Of a stretch of DNA of 64,000 nt, positions 51,784 to 63,599 are shown piece by piece. The notes beneath the pieces were generated by a model. That model did no database searches. It was not told the origin of the DNA and worked only from the letters and a program-made list of their open reading frames with translations. The stretch spans positions 17,638,063 to 17,702,062 of the forward strand of contig OU744447.1 of assembly GCA_916610825.1 (NCBI GenBank), given 5' to 3'. Source of the stretch: Haliclystus octoradiatus (lineage: Eukaryota > Cnidaria > Staurozoa > Stauromedusae > Haliclystidae). Each line of letters opens with the position of its first letter. Position 1 is the first letter of the stretch. The translations under genes were made by a program, and so were the position numbers.

Positions 51784-54700
51784 TTATTCTTCGTTGTCGA
51801 AACAAAGTAAGGCATCATTGTCATATGTTGAGAAGAAGTAGCTGAAAAAATAAAATAATTATTATTTTCTAAATCATTAAACATTTGAAAAAGAGTTTGA
51901 AAGCTTCAGCATATTAAACTCCCAACAGATGCTGTCAGAAAAGCAAATCTTGCAAAGTTGTACAGTCAAACATGTTATAACGGTCACCTCTATAAAGCGG
52001 CCACCCTATAGTGGTCACTCTTGCAGTGTCTAAAATAATATTTTCCATTGAATCAAACCTGTATATAAAGGCCACCTGTTTATATTGGTCAATTTTTCTA
52101 CCTCTCTTAGCTGGCTGTTATATACAGGTTTCACTGTATTTGTAATTTTTAAAATTTTAAAATTTGATCAATTCTGTTCAACAATCCTTAAACATTTTTC
52201 AAATATATCTTGTTGTCTGCTGCACATTCAAACAAGGCTGTCAATGCTACCTATTGGGTCAAGGAGGAATCAGAGTGGAATAGGGGGCTATCACTGATTG
52301 TTATTATACCTTGCTATGCTCCATGACGCTAAGAGTCAGGGCACACTGGTTAGAGGAAACTATTACAAAAAGCGAATTGCGAAAGACTAATCAGATATAA
52401 CCTTGAAGAAGTCACGTCATCATACAGAGTGAAGAAGATTGCCTAGAGGGTGATGAAGCAGGCAAATTTTAAGGACAGATCAATTATTTGAAAATGATTT
52501 TCGCAACAATATTTACTCTAGACATTTATTGTCCTTTCCTGTGTGGGGGGGTCAAAGTATGTGCAGTAGAACTTACTCTGGTTTATCCCACATCATTCTC
52601 TCTTGTGGCAATTTGAAATGAGATTCTTTAGTCATATGGCATCGTAATTCATCCGTAGTGTCCAGCTTTTCAGAACAATGCGGACATACTTTTTGATAAA
52701 CCTTGAAAAGAGCTACACATTTTAGAATAAAATAAAGCCATACTAGACAGACAGTGTTAGGTAACTTAGTGGCTGTTAACAGGAAGCATCCCAATACACC
52801 ATTAACCTCATTAGGTCCAAGACAGAATAGAAAAGCATTTAATGCTTGTATCCTTGTATAAGTTCATGAACAACATTTATCCGTTATGCAAGATATTATA
52901 ATTATAACTAATTAGCTCTTGATACGTTAGGCCTATAGTATCTAATATCTATGAATTCACAGAAAATATGAAATCCTAACCTGTAACAGAACGACTAGAG
53001 GAATTTTACCTAAAATGAACATACATACAGGCACAGCCGTAGCTTCCCGTTCCAAAAGTAATAATTAATTATGCATGATTATTTCAACTAAACTAAATAT
53101 GCTTTTCAAATTGATTGTGATAGAATTTAAGGAGAAGAACATTACGAAAATAAAATATTAATTAAAAACTTTATCTATGTCATCAAAAGTGGGAAATCAA
53201 TGAAATCGAAGTGGAAACAAGCAGTTGCTTAAACGTCTGCATCTATAGGTTTAACATACCTTGTGCCGCATATAATTTACAATTTTTACTTGTTCATAAA
53301 ATCCAAAGTCTATTAAAAAATAACAGAAATAATTGAAAATCGAGGATATGCCTACTCAAGGGTATTGTCCATTGCTATTCCAGTTTTATTTACCTGGGGA
53401 ATTTCTCAGTTTGTTAAGATCAAAATTGTGTAGATCCTGACAAAAATAAAATGGAGAAAAATTCATCAAGGCTAGATAGATATGAGATACAAGTCATTCA
53501 AAAGCGAGAAAACAACAATTGGAAAGTCTCATATGAAGCAACAAGGACTGAATAAATTGAATACCCTAGTGTACATAAATGTTAGATAGACTACAGACCA
53601 AGTCATAAAAGTAAAGTAATGTAGACGGTGTTGCCCTACCGAAGGCACCCGTACCAATCCTCTATTTCTAGATGAGTGGCTTTTTTCGCTGAGAGCAATG
53701 ATTTTAAACGCTCTTTGTTGATCTCAGCCGCGACACTGCAGATCAATTTCAGCAGATTTCATGGCAGATAGGTCTTGATTGTCAATGCACAACGATGCTC
53801 TGCAGCTACTCACAATGCAATTCCCTCTGGATCATTCCATCCACCATCCTCAGATGGTACTCATTTGATGTTTCAGATAAAGTCAAGGTTGAGTTGACCT
53901 TAGGGGGGTTTGAACCACAGTCGATCAGATATGATCGGTCTGAAGTTTGGTTGCTCTGCCATCTGAGCTAATCCTCCTAAAGTAACATGACTAGGTCGTA
54001 ACATGATCGTAACATGATCTTGCATCCTCATGTTCTACTAGACTCAGCGAAGTATGATAAAGAAACCAAAATAAAAGAACTGTAAGTAGGTAGCTACATA
54101 TGAGTAAGAGATGCACGAAAAAACAAAGACAACAAAAAGTAAGCAACTTTGGGCATTCCGAAGTGAAAAACGTTTATGAGTTCATAACCGTTCATGAACT
54201 GTTCTGAAACCCAGAAGGAATAACATGCACGCAGACAGGCTTTCCCTCCGTATAGTCCATCTGTGTATTGACACAAGTATCGCATACCAAGTGTTTGTAC
54301 TGAATTCATATTAAATAAATATTTACGTAGTGTGGTTTACTGTCATTACACAACTTTCATTATTTTAAAATGCTTCTCAATTTTCTTTTTCTATTTACAT
54401 ATTCTATTAGTCAATCAGAATATACTACCAAAAAGCAGTAGTGGAAAGAACAATCAGTACACTAAACTTGTCACTAACGCACAGATGAACTATACAAAGA
54501 AAACGTCTGTCTGCACACAGGCTAAGAAAGAACTGTTCATGAAATGTTTATTAAGTATGAATTGTTCATGACCTGTTATTGACTCAAAAAAAGTTAATCA
54601 ATTATTCATGAATCCGTGAATGTTTCACAGGGCTTCAAACTATGTCCACTTTGATGTGAATTCAAGATTAAATTCTACCATTTGGAGTTCCGCAGCACTT

Positions 54701-57700
54701 TTATGATGGGGAATAAATATCTTCCTGATTTCCTGAACATGATTTTCCAATCATCGTGAAGGAGCTGAATGGATAGGCATGATTAATTCATCGCAAACTC
54801 ATTTGCATTTAAAACCGGTTTCATTTCTTTGCTCAAATACATCTTGCCTGATATGTCCGCAATGGACTGGGCCTATTATGAGTTGCTCGTACCAATTGTC
54901 TCTATCTTGGAGATGTCTTACTTTCATGTGTGTCACTGTGTCTTACTTTCATGTGTGTCACTGTGTCTTTGGCATCAGAATGAAATTCATCACAAAATAA
55001 ACAAACTGTCTCTATCTTGGAGATGTCTTACTTTCATGTGTGTCACTGTGTCTTACTTTCATGTGTGTCACTGTGTCTTTGGCATCAGAATGAAATTCAT
55101 CACAAAATAAACAAACTGTCTCTATCTTGGAGATGTCTTACTTTCATGTGTGTCACTGTGTCTTACTTTCATGTGTGTCACTGTGTCTTTGGCATCAGAA
55201 TGAAATTCATCACAAAATAAACAAACTGCTTGACTTCCGATTGATTCATCCCAATCCTCCCAATCTCTGGAACAAAAGCACACCGATCAAAAAACAAACT
55301 CTCTGATGAGCATGTTCTAAACTAATTAAATAATTTGATTGATGTTTGAAATAAACTTAATACTACGGTGCTAAGTCATAGAAAACACATTTGTCTGAGG
55401 TGTATTGTGCATTTATAGTTAACACCGTATGAACTAAGAAAAATTATTTGACAAAGCTATCAGAACAAACTAGACATTAAAGCTAACACTAAACGTCAAA
55501 CGTAATTAGTAACCCTACAAACATTTCAACATTTAATTATTAACCAATTGATCCCAAAGTAGCTCATAACAAATTCACCTTTCTGTTGATTTTCTATTTT
55601 GGGGCAATATTGATCTTTCATCTGTATCCTCTTCTGCCTGTAATTGTTCCCACGTTTTACCAGGCTCCTATAGTACAAGGATATACAGTATAGTATTTAT
55701 AATGATGTAGCCATTTCATATAACTCCATGTATTGATGGAATGCCAAGACCTGACTTTCATAAATGACATACTGGGCAATTGCAACATGTTATTTGGAAC
55801 TAGCTTTGATGGTGTTGCCCTAAACATTCCTTACAAAAGAACCAAGCAATATCAACCCTTTAAATTAAATCAGAGTAACAACATCAACTGCAAGACTATA
55901 TTTGGTTGCCATTTTCAAGCCATTCTTCAATGTTTGCAACCTTGGATTGAAGAAGACTTCCTTGTGGACCTTTATTCACATACTTTGAAAGGGTATCTTT
56001 AGACATGTTTGGAATTTATATGGTGAATCTTTGCAAATTTTGGAGCAGCTTAGAACTTTAAATAACTTGCTGATATTGATATTGAAATGATTGCACTTGC
56101 AAATCAATAAGTTCATGAATAGTTCATGAAGAGTCTTCATGGACAGTTCATGAACATTCTTCATGAACGTAAATTGCTAAAACTTTTCATGAACACTTCA
56201 TGAATAGTTCATGAACATTTCATGATCATTTCATGAACTTTTGGGCAATTTCACGTTTATGAACTCATGAACTTTATCACAGGGGAAATAATTAAAACTT
56301 CTAATATTCCGTAAAACAGTTTTGATAACATTAGAGATAGTTGAAGTTCAGCGACTTAGATATTGATCCACTCTGCCATCTGAACTATTCCCAGTATCCA
56401 AATATTTGATATTTGTTAAAGGGGCAACCTCAAATGTATAAATTACAGGGTATGGCTGTGTGCAAGGTAAATAAATATTTGATCAATTTTAATATTGGCT
56501 GGTAAAAAAGTTCAAATTCAATCCTATCGAAATCCATCCAGCCAACATAAACCGAATTAATCTGAAATATTGAATACTTACTAGATAGTTAATGACATAA
56601 AATCGGTCATATTCTTTATTTTGTGAATTGATTCTTTTGTGTTGTTTCTTTCGCATATGTTCACGTAATGTGTTCCAATCTTTAAAGACTTTCTCGCAGT
56701 ACAGACATATCAGCCTATAGCACAATAAAACAATAAAAAATCAAGTCAAGCATTGCCTCATCATAACTTTGAAATAAGTTAAATGTAATGTAATTGCATA
56801 ATTAATGCAGCTATTCAGATCAGCAACAGTCAAATCTGTTATAACAGTCACATATCTTTAGTGGTCACTCTTGATATGTCTTAAATAGTATTTTCTATTG
56901 AATCAGCCCTGTATATAAAGGCCACATGAAGATAGTGATCAATTTCTCTACTTCTCATAACTGGCTGTTACATACAGATCCCACTGTACCAGAATGATGT
57001 CAAAACATACAAAACTTGTAGCTCACTTACCGTTCTAATTTATCTTTGAGAATGTCAAGAAATTCTTCTACAAAAACTGAAACATTGAAATTATGGTTAA
57101 ATAAAGGGTGCAATTAATATACTGAAGATGATCTGTGGTCAGTCATTGACTGGTTGTGACATACCAATATTTTCAACATTGCCAACATTGAAGAAATGAT
57201 CCTGTTTCATGTGATCAAATAGCACAGACCTATAAAATACATTAAATAGAAATTGTTAAAATCCTACTGTTGAAATGTCAAGATAAACAAAACACAAACA
57301 CTTTTCAATGATTCAAGCTGCTTTGTAAAACTCTAAAAATTTTCAAATGTTGTTTTAGTGATTAGATTGGCTAATTCCTGTGTTGGGATCACACAACCCA
57401 AAACAACATGAACATCGTGTTGGAGATAAAAACTTCCAAATAATTGTAAATAAACAATACGATCATGTTAAAATCGTTGATGATGTATATTTCAAAATAA
57501 ATATCAGATATAAATATATATAGTAATAATATTAGAAATATCACAACTTAATACTGTATTGGCAATTGGAAGGTCAAGAAAGACACATTCGTTGGTTATA
57601 ACTCCAAGTTTCATGTTATTAAACGATCATCAGACAACAAATACTAACTAAAATTACAAACATACACATTAACACATAGCTAGACCAACAGAAATATGAT

Positions 57701-60700
57701 TGCAGTTTCTATTAATTAAAAAAATTAGTAAAATTTTCTTCTACAATAAAAATTCACATAAAATGAAACAGCTGATTTACTATGAGACATTCAAAAGGCT
57801 GAAAATAACTTGGTACATATGCTTTCGATATACTACTAGTCTGCAGGCAGACCCAAATGTTTTTGATGATTAGTATAGGGTATGCGTAATATTGATAGTA
57901 AGTTTGCACTGGGATGAGTTGTGGGAGTGGCTGAAACGTGAGAAAACCATTGTTTGTCCATTGTTCACTAGCCAACGGCTAGCGAGTTCTGCTAAACTAG
58001 AACCAGATCATGGTTGGCTGTGAACAATGGACAAATCATGGTTTTCTCACGTTTCAGCCACTCTCCCAACTCATCCCAGCGCAAGCTTTCTGTCAATATT
58101 ACACAGACTCCCCTACTAATCATCAAAAAAGATTTGGGTATGCGCGCAGGCTAGCGATATACTAGCACCCTCTGTTATGCTATGTAGCCTACCTGTTACC
58201 AGCAAATTCCTTTTTACAGAACAAACATGGTTTATCAAATGATGTGTTGTTCCTTTCTTTTTGCTGTTCAGCCAACATCAATTCCTAAGCAGAATTACAA
58301 CAAATCCTCATATACTGTAATTAAAACACCAATATCCAAAAATCTGCTTTCTACAAAAGGTGTTTGGCATATGGCAACCAGTTAGGCCTATGGTAAGTGG
58401 TAGCCTACATCAATCAAACTTTATAATCAAAATGAATGGGTAGGCCTAGTAGCACTGTAGCCTTGAGTTTCAAATATTAAAATATTAATGCTACAGTACT
58501 TTGTTAATAACCTCGCTATTATAAATACAATCTAAGTCAAATAATTTCTGTAGTCAGTACTGTATCTATCTTCATTACAACAAACATAAGTAAACACATT
58601 GACCTTGCAGTCATTGAGTTCTCTGGTTACTATGTCTACTGAACAAAATAATGCAGTTCCAACAAATGGTGAATGACTTCTGTATATAATAGAGCCCTCG
58701 GTCTGACAAGACTCAATGTCAGGATCAAACTTATCCAGGAATTGTTTATTATTCTGATGCTGGCCATGGCCTAGATAATTATAAAATTACTTTGCTAACA
58801 CTGATGATTGCATTAGTCAAGACGCTGAAATGCAATTTTGAGATAATATGGCGATTTGCAGGATCTGTGTTTACAGGACTTTCCTCAACAGAACCTTAAC
58901 AGGTCATCAACAAGCCTACGTATTAAGATGAGTAAGTTCCCAATAGGCCTCTTACTAATTTTGTTCTCTGAAGTGAATCTCTAAGGCGCTTCTCTTCTGG
59001 CAAATTATTTGACAATAAGTAGTACTGTTCTTTTTCTCCTAAACAATGTTAACAAAGTCAATATATAAATGATGATGAATACGTCGAACTGAAGACAAGA
59101 TGAGCAATAAAACAAAAAATATAACATTGCATACCAATGTCGTTAGGAGCGCTATTAGTATTTATAACAGCACAAAAATCTTTCAAGTCTCTTCCTTTCC
59201 AACGTTCACGCCAGTAATCAACATATCTGAAACAAAGGTGTGCCATTTAAATGAGAAACCAAAATAAATCATGTTGCTTTCTGGCAGTCTTACACAAATG
59301 ACTGCATGATTACTATAAAAATCCATAACAAAACAAATTATGGGTGAAATGAAATCATTCTTGAAACAAGTTCATAAAAAACGCAAAGTTTTATTTGTTT
59401 GCAATAGTAGCTTAGGCATATCCATCACATGAATTTTTGTTTAAAGTAATGTGCGCCCAATGCAAGCTTTGATTTAAAAAGGTGCCTAATTATTTAGTTA
59501 TCTAAAAATTTCGCTAAATTCGATTTTCATTAATAATAATAATACGCAAACCGTGTCGGTGATCAAATCACCATTGTTTCATTATTGTTAAACTCCTTTT
59601 CCGCAGAGCACTTTCCAAACTTCTTATACGCTTCTGGGTTATCTATAGGCCTTTGGCTATCCGACGTTTTGTTTTTACAGTTTAAATTGCTATAAATTGC
59701 TCATAAATTGCGATTAAAATTTCCAAAATCGTGAAATTTCGACGGAAGTTATGTGAAAATAAACTGCTATCCTTGGTGTATCCCGTCATGCCTAGCAACA
59801 TCACAAATTTTAGAGCACGCTTTATTTTAATGGCTGCCAATATTTCGTAAAAGTGTTTCATCAGATTTTGCAAAAGTGCCTAGAAGGAGATGAGGTCCAA
59901 CAATACTCCATTTTACATCACAAACAGAAGACACAATTCTCGGTAAGTCTTTTACAACTTGAATGTTTAAATGCTTCATGTAAAGTCGGTCGAAATCACT
60001 TTTACCGTGGTTTTTACCCTGTTGCATTGCATGAGGGCTTACAGGACTCTAATGGCAATTGTTTATACTTTTAGTTTTCATAATCCCCAATAGCCTACTT
60101 TGTTATCAAGTCATCGTTGGCCGAAGAGATTTCTGTGTCACCGTTTTATGTCAGCAGTTCTGTTCTGTTATCCACACTGCACACACAGAGATTTGACCCA
60201 TAACAAATACACAAATTCAGAGAATTAGTGTGGTACTTTTCAATCGTCAAGCAGTTGTAAGTTGTATAAATACAAAATTAGAGTTGTAATTTAGCTGCCT
60301 TCTATCGTTTTATCAAAATGTACATTTATAATGTGCCATCCATTGACAACGTCCACTGTGACCACACATTGTTTACTTTAATCATTATTATAAGACGTAG
60401 GTGAATGGTGACCATTATAGACATGTGTCCTCTCTGTGAGAAGCTGGCTTAAGTTAATAAAATATTAGAGTTTGGGTCTTTCATTTATGTAATTTACTGT
60501 ATCAAATTTCAGAATCACCTGTTGTTATTACCACTCAATGACTCATGCTGAGATTCATTCAACCGATATAGCAATAATATTTACATACCAATGCCTTTCA
60601 CTGTGAAAACAAGTTCATTAACTGCTTACCTAACATACAATCCAAATTTATTTAATTTGAACTATGTAGTCAACATAAAATTTACTTATAGATAACCTAT

Positions 60701-61551
60701 ATTTATTTGATTTGAAATATGTAATACAATTGAGTATCAATTTTCTCCTTTTCACTATGCTTTACATGTACGTAAGGATTAATTATCAAAACTGAAATTA
60801 ATTATCAGTGTTGTTCTGCATTTTTAATTCCTTCTCATGACTATTTTGTTTCATTGACATTCTCTTTGACAAGATTTACTGCAGGCTACTAACGGGAGCG
60901 AAGCGACCTCTTTGAGGAAGCCAAAGGCTGACTGGCCCCGGGTGCAGGCCGCAAGCCGAAGGCTTGTTTGTTATAGTTGGCCTATTCGTAACATTAATTT
61001 CAGTTTGATATTGTTTTCAAAAGTTTGAGTATTTGTTCTTTCTTTGGAGTATACAAGACGATTGGTAACAGACTTTAAATTTCAGGGGATTTTGAGCTAA
61101 GAAAATAATATTGCTTTTGTCAAATTCGATCATAGATATGTTCTCTATCATTTAGTTCAAAATATTCAAAATTTTAGTAGGCAGACTAATTAGTCTATTT
61201 TGAATTTTTTTAAATTTTATTCTAATATTAATTCACAGCATTGTAATTGCGCACAATATAAGAATTCCAGTTTGGTAAACAACTTTTGTAATTTTATCCA
61301 ATTCTAATGGGAAATCAAAGAAGTTCAAAACAGAAATGGTTTTAAATGTTAACCTACTTTTCAAAAAGAGGTATGGTTGGAGCATCACCAATGACAAGTT
61401 TGTGACTTCTGAGAACATGTGCCAAAAATATATTGCGCTCACATTGTGTAGCCATGGGAAAAACATCCCCACAAAGGAAGCATTGATTTCCGCATAATTC
61501 TTTTTCTTCTTCTTCGGAACTCTGATCTTTGAATGAAAGAGGCTCAAGCAT
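51784..61551 (-). CDS. ZNF277: Zinc finger protein 277
   Basis: Five-finger C2H2 protein; the human orthologue binds ribosomal protein uS5 (RPS2) and has been linked to Polycomb silencing. Thirteen exons: 61358-61551, 59135-59226, 58956-59038, 58193-58284, 57165-57229, 57031-57076, 56582-56714, 55579-55667, 55167-55266, 53394-53436, 53260-53309, 52577-52701, 51784-51841; 389 residues (human 450). Fingers: CFLCGDVF...H (exon 1); CLFCKKEFAGNRSVLFDHMK (exons 4/5); CLYCEKVFKDWNTLREHM, followed by the invariant NKEYDRFYVINYL (exon 7); CLFCDEFHSDAKDTVTHMK, finished by DLH in the next exon (9/10); CPHCSEKLDTTDELRCHM (exon 12). The C-terminus DYFFSTYDNDALLCFDNEE matches the human motif. The ATG at 61551 follows an in-frame TGA. 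The 3' half of exon 9 and its donor are tandemly triplicated. The 'VNLV/IVNY' helix (FYEQVKIVNYMRHK) confirms orthology. Confidence 0.95.
51963..52136. mobile_element. Short Tigger-like MITE (CAGTCAAACATGTTATA family)
   Basis: Starts CAGTCAAACATGTTATAA and ends with the inverse '...tatacaggtttcactg', TA on both sides. Shares 'gtggtcactctt', 'ttccattgaatcaaacctg' and 'tataaaggccacc' with 56827-56986 and, inverted, with 34690-34825. Confidence 0.78.
53620..53985 (-). mobile_element. tRNA-derived SINE, near full length
   Basis: Reads on the minus strand from 'aggattagctcagatggcag' (box A) through 'gtggttcaaacccccc' (box B) to 'gtagggcaacaccgtctac'. AAAGTAA occurs near both ends (53611-53617 and about 53979-53985) and may be the target duplication. 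It lies in a ZNF277 intron and is close to the 47494 copy in sequence. Confidence 0.83.
54535..54640. repeat. TTCATGAAC repeat family copy
   Basis: 'gttcatgaaatgttt', 'attgttcatgacctgtt' and 'attattcatgaatccgtgaa' match the family at 35815 and 56100. 'gtctgtctgcacacaggct' just before it resembles one end of the TAGCCTGCG foldback elements. Confidence 0.5.
54897..55226 (-). repeat. Three 110-bp tandem copies of part of ZNF277 exon 9 with its splice donor
   Basis: Three copies, identical by eye, start at 54897, 55007 and 55117. On the coding strand each unit has 59 bp of exon 9 (VCLFCDEFHSDAKDTVTHMK), then AAA/GTAAGA, then a second AAA/GTAAGA 25 bp on, then CTCCAAGATAGAGACAG. The 25-bp donor-containing piece (CACAGTGACACACATGAAA plus GTAAGA) is itself duplicated within the unit. 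Only the donor at 55166/55167 of the third copy keeps the frame into exon 10. Confidence 0.95.
56100..56285. repeat. TTCATGAAC-rich repeat element, largest copy
   Basis: At least ten occurrences of TTCATGAAC or one-base variants at irregular spacing, plus 'gggcaatttcacg' and 'gaacgtaaattgc' as an inverted pair. In a ZNF277 intron. Confidence 0.65.
56360..56402 (-). mobile_element. SINE head fragment (box A only)
   Basis: The minus strand reads 'gggaatagttcagatggcag' then 'agtggatcaatatc', matching the tRNA-like start of the SINE family with two changes in box A. Confidence 0.5.
56827..56986. mobile_element. Short Tigger-like MITE, third family copy
   Basis: CAGTCAAATCTGTTATAACA at the left and '...tacatacagatcccactg' at the right, with TA on the right side only. 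Interior as in 51963-52136. Confidence 0.72.
57836..58154. mobile_element. Foldback MITE, intact, with 10-bp target duplication
   Basis: 319 bp that is almost entirely two inverted arms of about 150 bp. The left begins CTAGTCTGCAGGCAGACCCA and the right ends '...tatgcgcgcaggctag'. Arms share 'gtggctgaaacgtgag' / 'ctcacgtttcagccac' and 'aacaatggacaaa'. CGATATACTA is duplicated exactly at 57826-57835 and 58155-58164. A target duplication of this length plus long inverted arms suggests a Mutator-like foldback MITE. In a ZNF277 intron. Confidence 0.88.
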
Positions 61552-62052
61552 TTTAATTCACCAAGTATGTTGTAATAAGTGATGAACTTTTATAATAGTT
61601 CTAAAAACAAAAATATCAATCTTCAGTCCCAACATATTCTATACTGACTAGGCCTATGGGGCACTTCTGTAATCTCGGAAATACCATTCAGGGAGCCTTT
61701 TCGTTTCAATTTAAATAATCACCCTACTTTTTCTGAAAATTCGACGTACATTTTAAAGATCTGAATAAGATCTATCGACCCATCTAATAAAATATGATAT
61801 ATTTATTAAATTGAATCGCCAGTAAGTGATTTTAGACCTGTAACGGAAATACGCAGAGAAGGTCAAATTTCCAATCACAACGTCATAATCACAAAACTCT
61901 GCGAATTTAGAGGGCACAATAAAAATCAAATATAACAGTAGAAAGTATGAAAAGATAGTCTTTCCAATCATGTACTTATTTAATAAAAAACATCTTTGAG
62001 AAAAAAGATACAAAATCTGTCTCTGCTGTCGCGCGCTATTGACCATCTATTG

Positions 62053-62264
62053 TTATTTACCACAGAACAATAGATGCGTTGACACCATGTTTGCATAAAT
62101 CCATTCAACATTTTCGTATAAAAGGGACCGATGTTGATGATGATCACTTGCTCCGCCCATTAACATTTACGCGGGATTCGATTACATTCGAAAAAACAGC
62201 ATGGAATCAGCAATATGCACAACAAACAGCAAAATATAACAGAAATATGCAAAATAAAACTTGA
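62053..62264 (+). CDS. Candidate terminal exon of an unidentified gene
   Basis: After an acceptor-like ttatttaccacag the frame runs open for about 70 codons to TGA at 62262-62264, giving a peptide with HKSIQHFRIKGTDVDDDHL, RPLTFTRDSITFEKTAWNQ and a basic Asn/Lys-rich end. Codon choice looks coding rather than random, but it has no ATG of its own in this frame near the start and I do not recognise the family. It would be transcribed divergently from ZNF277. It may be a real last exon or chance. Confidence 0.3.
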
Positions 62265-63122
62265 TTTCTGATGTTTCTATGGCAACTACGAAGAAAATAA
62301 CAACGTTGCTGTAACGGAAATACGGACGGCTGACATGAAAAATAAAACTTTTTAATTTTGTTTTAGTTTGAATTATTGACAAAAAGTTTTCATCTATATC
62401 AATAATAGTTCTTCTTTCATTTGGATCAATAGTTTTTGATTTTTATTCTTATCATTTCATATGAATTATTTATGTTTCAACTTTTGTTGATTTCATTGCG
62501 TGACAAAGCATTTTTCAGCGTGTGCTAGTTTTTCTTCCAGATATTTTTTATTAATTATGAGAACAAAATGAAAACTTCACATTGTAAAAATTGAACCAAT
62601 ATTGTACACATAGATATCAAATTTATTTGGAAAATATTAACTTGAAAATTTTCAAAAAAGTTTCATCTTTTATGGATTTGCCCTATGGTCACAACCTAAT
62701 TACACTATGTACCTAACTAAAGATGTGTGAACAAGAATCAGATCAGATCGGATTAGCGTTTCAAGAAATTTAGGTCTTTGGATCGGATTTCAGTGGTATT
62801 TATCGATTTGGATTATTTCGGATTTTCAAATTTGACTGATCATTTGTAGTCCTATTCCGGCCTGCAAAGCATGGCAGCTGCGCCCCCGGGATGAACATTT
62901 TTCTCGTGATTGCCGCCCCTGAAGCTGCAGTTTTCATCAAAAATCGCTAGCTAAAATCAACTGCTTGGTCATTTTCTTCATAATTTTTCCTGAAATGATG
63001 AATTTTTGAGCCCCTAAAGTCAGATTTGATCAGTTGCTGCCCCTGTCCCTAACTTTGTTTCGGCGCTGCCACCCCCGAGATCTCGTCGAGATTGCCATTA
63101 TTTGCAGACTGGTTCCTACTTA

Positions 63123-63599
63123 GGCCCTGTTTACAAGGAGGGCGAGTTACTCGGGTAGGCGAGTTACTTGGGTTGGCGAGTTACCCGGGTCTATTGTTTA
63201 TGCGCGTTCTGTTTACAAGCAAAGTGAGAAAGTTGTCTCGCCCACCCGAGTAACTCGCCTACCCGAGTTACTCGCCTTGGCAGACCGGGTAACTCGCCTA
63301 CCCGAGACAACTTTCTGTCACTTTTTGACTTGTAAACGGAAATAGGCGAGTAACTCGGGTAGGCGGGTTAAAATTAAAAATGGTAGCTTTAATTTTCTAT
63401 TGTTTCGAACGTTTCCGCTGTAGACATCTTTTGTTCTCTAATCCTTCCATTTCAGTGCGCATGCTTAGATTGACTTCAAATTATTTAACTCGGGTAGGCG
63501 GGTTACTCAGGTGACCCTTGTAAACACACAACACATTTTAACTCGGTAAGGCGAGTAACTCGCCTACCCGGGTAACTCACCCTCCTTGTAAACAGGGTC
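63123..63599. mobile_element. Harbinger-like MITE, TTA target site
   Basis: GGCCCTGTTTACAAGGAGGG at the left and CCCTCCTTGTAAACAGGGTC at the right, TTA on each side (63120-63122, 63600-63602). Multiple copies of 'gcgagttactcgggtaggc' in both orientations near the ends would fold into nested hairpins. Much more GC-rich than its surroundings. No coding capacity. Confidence 0.82.

Noticed and set aside
54779-55220. Plus-strand frames with repeated FMCVTVSYFHVCHC
   Set aside because: Antisense to the 110-bp tandem repeat of ZNF277 exon 9; the minus strand holds the conserved zinc-finger coding.
55733-56002. 89-residue plus-strand frame within ZNF277
   Set aside because: Between exons 7 and 8 of ZNF277; no family recognised, no splice context or repeat support, so left out.
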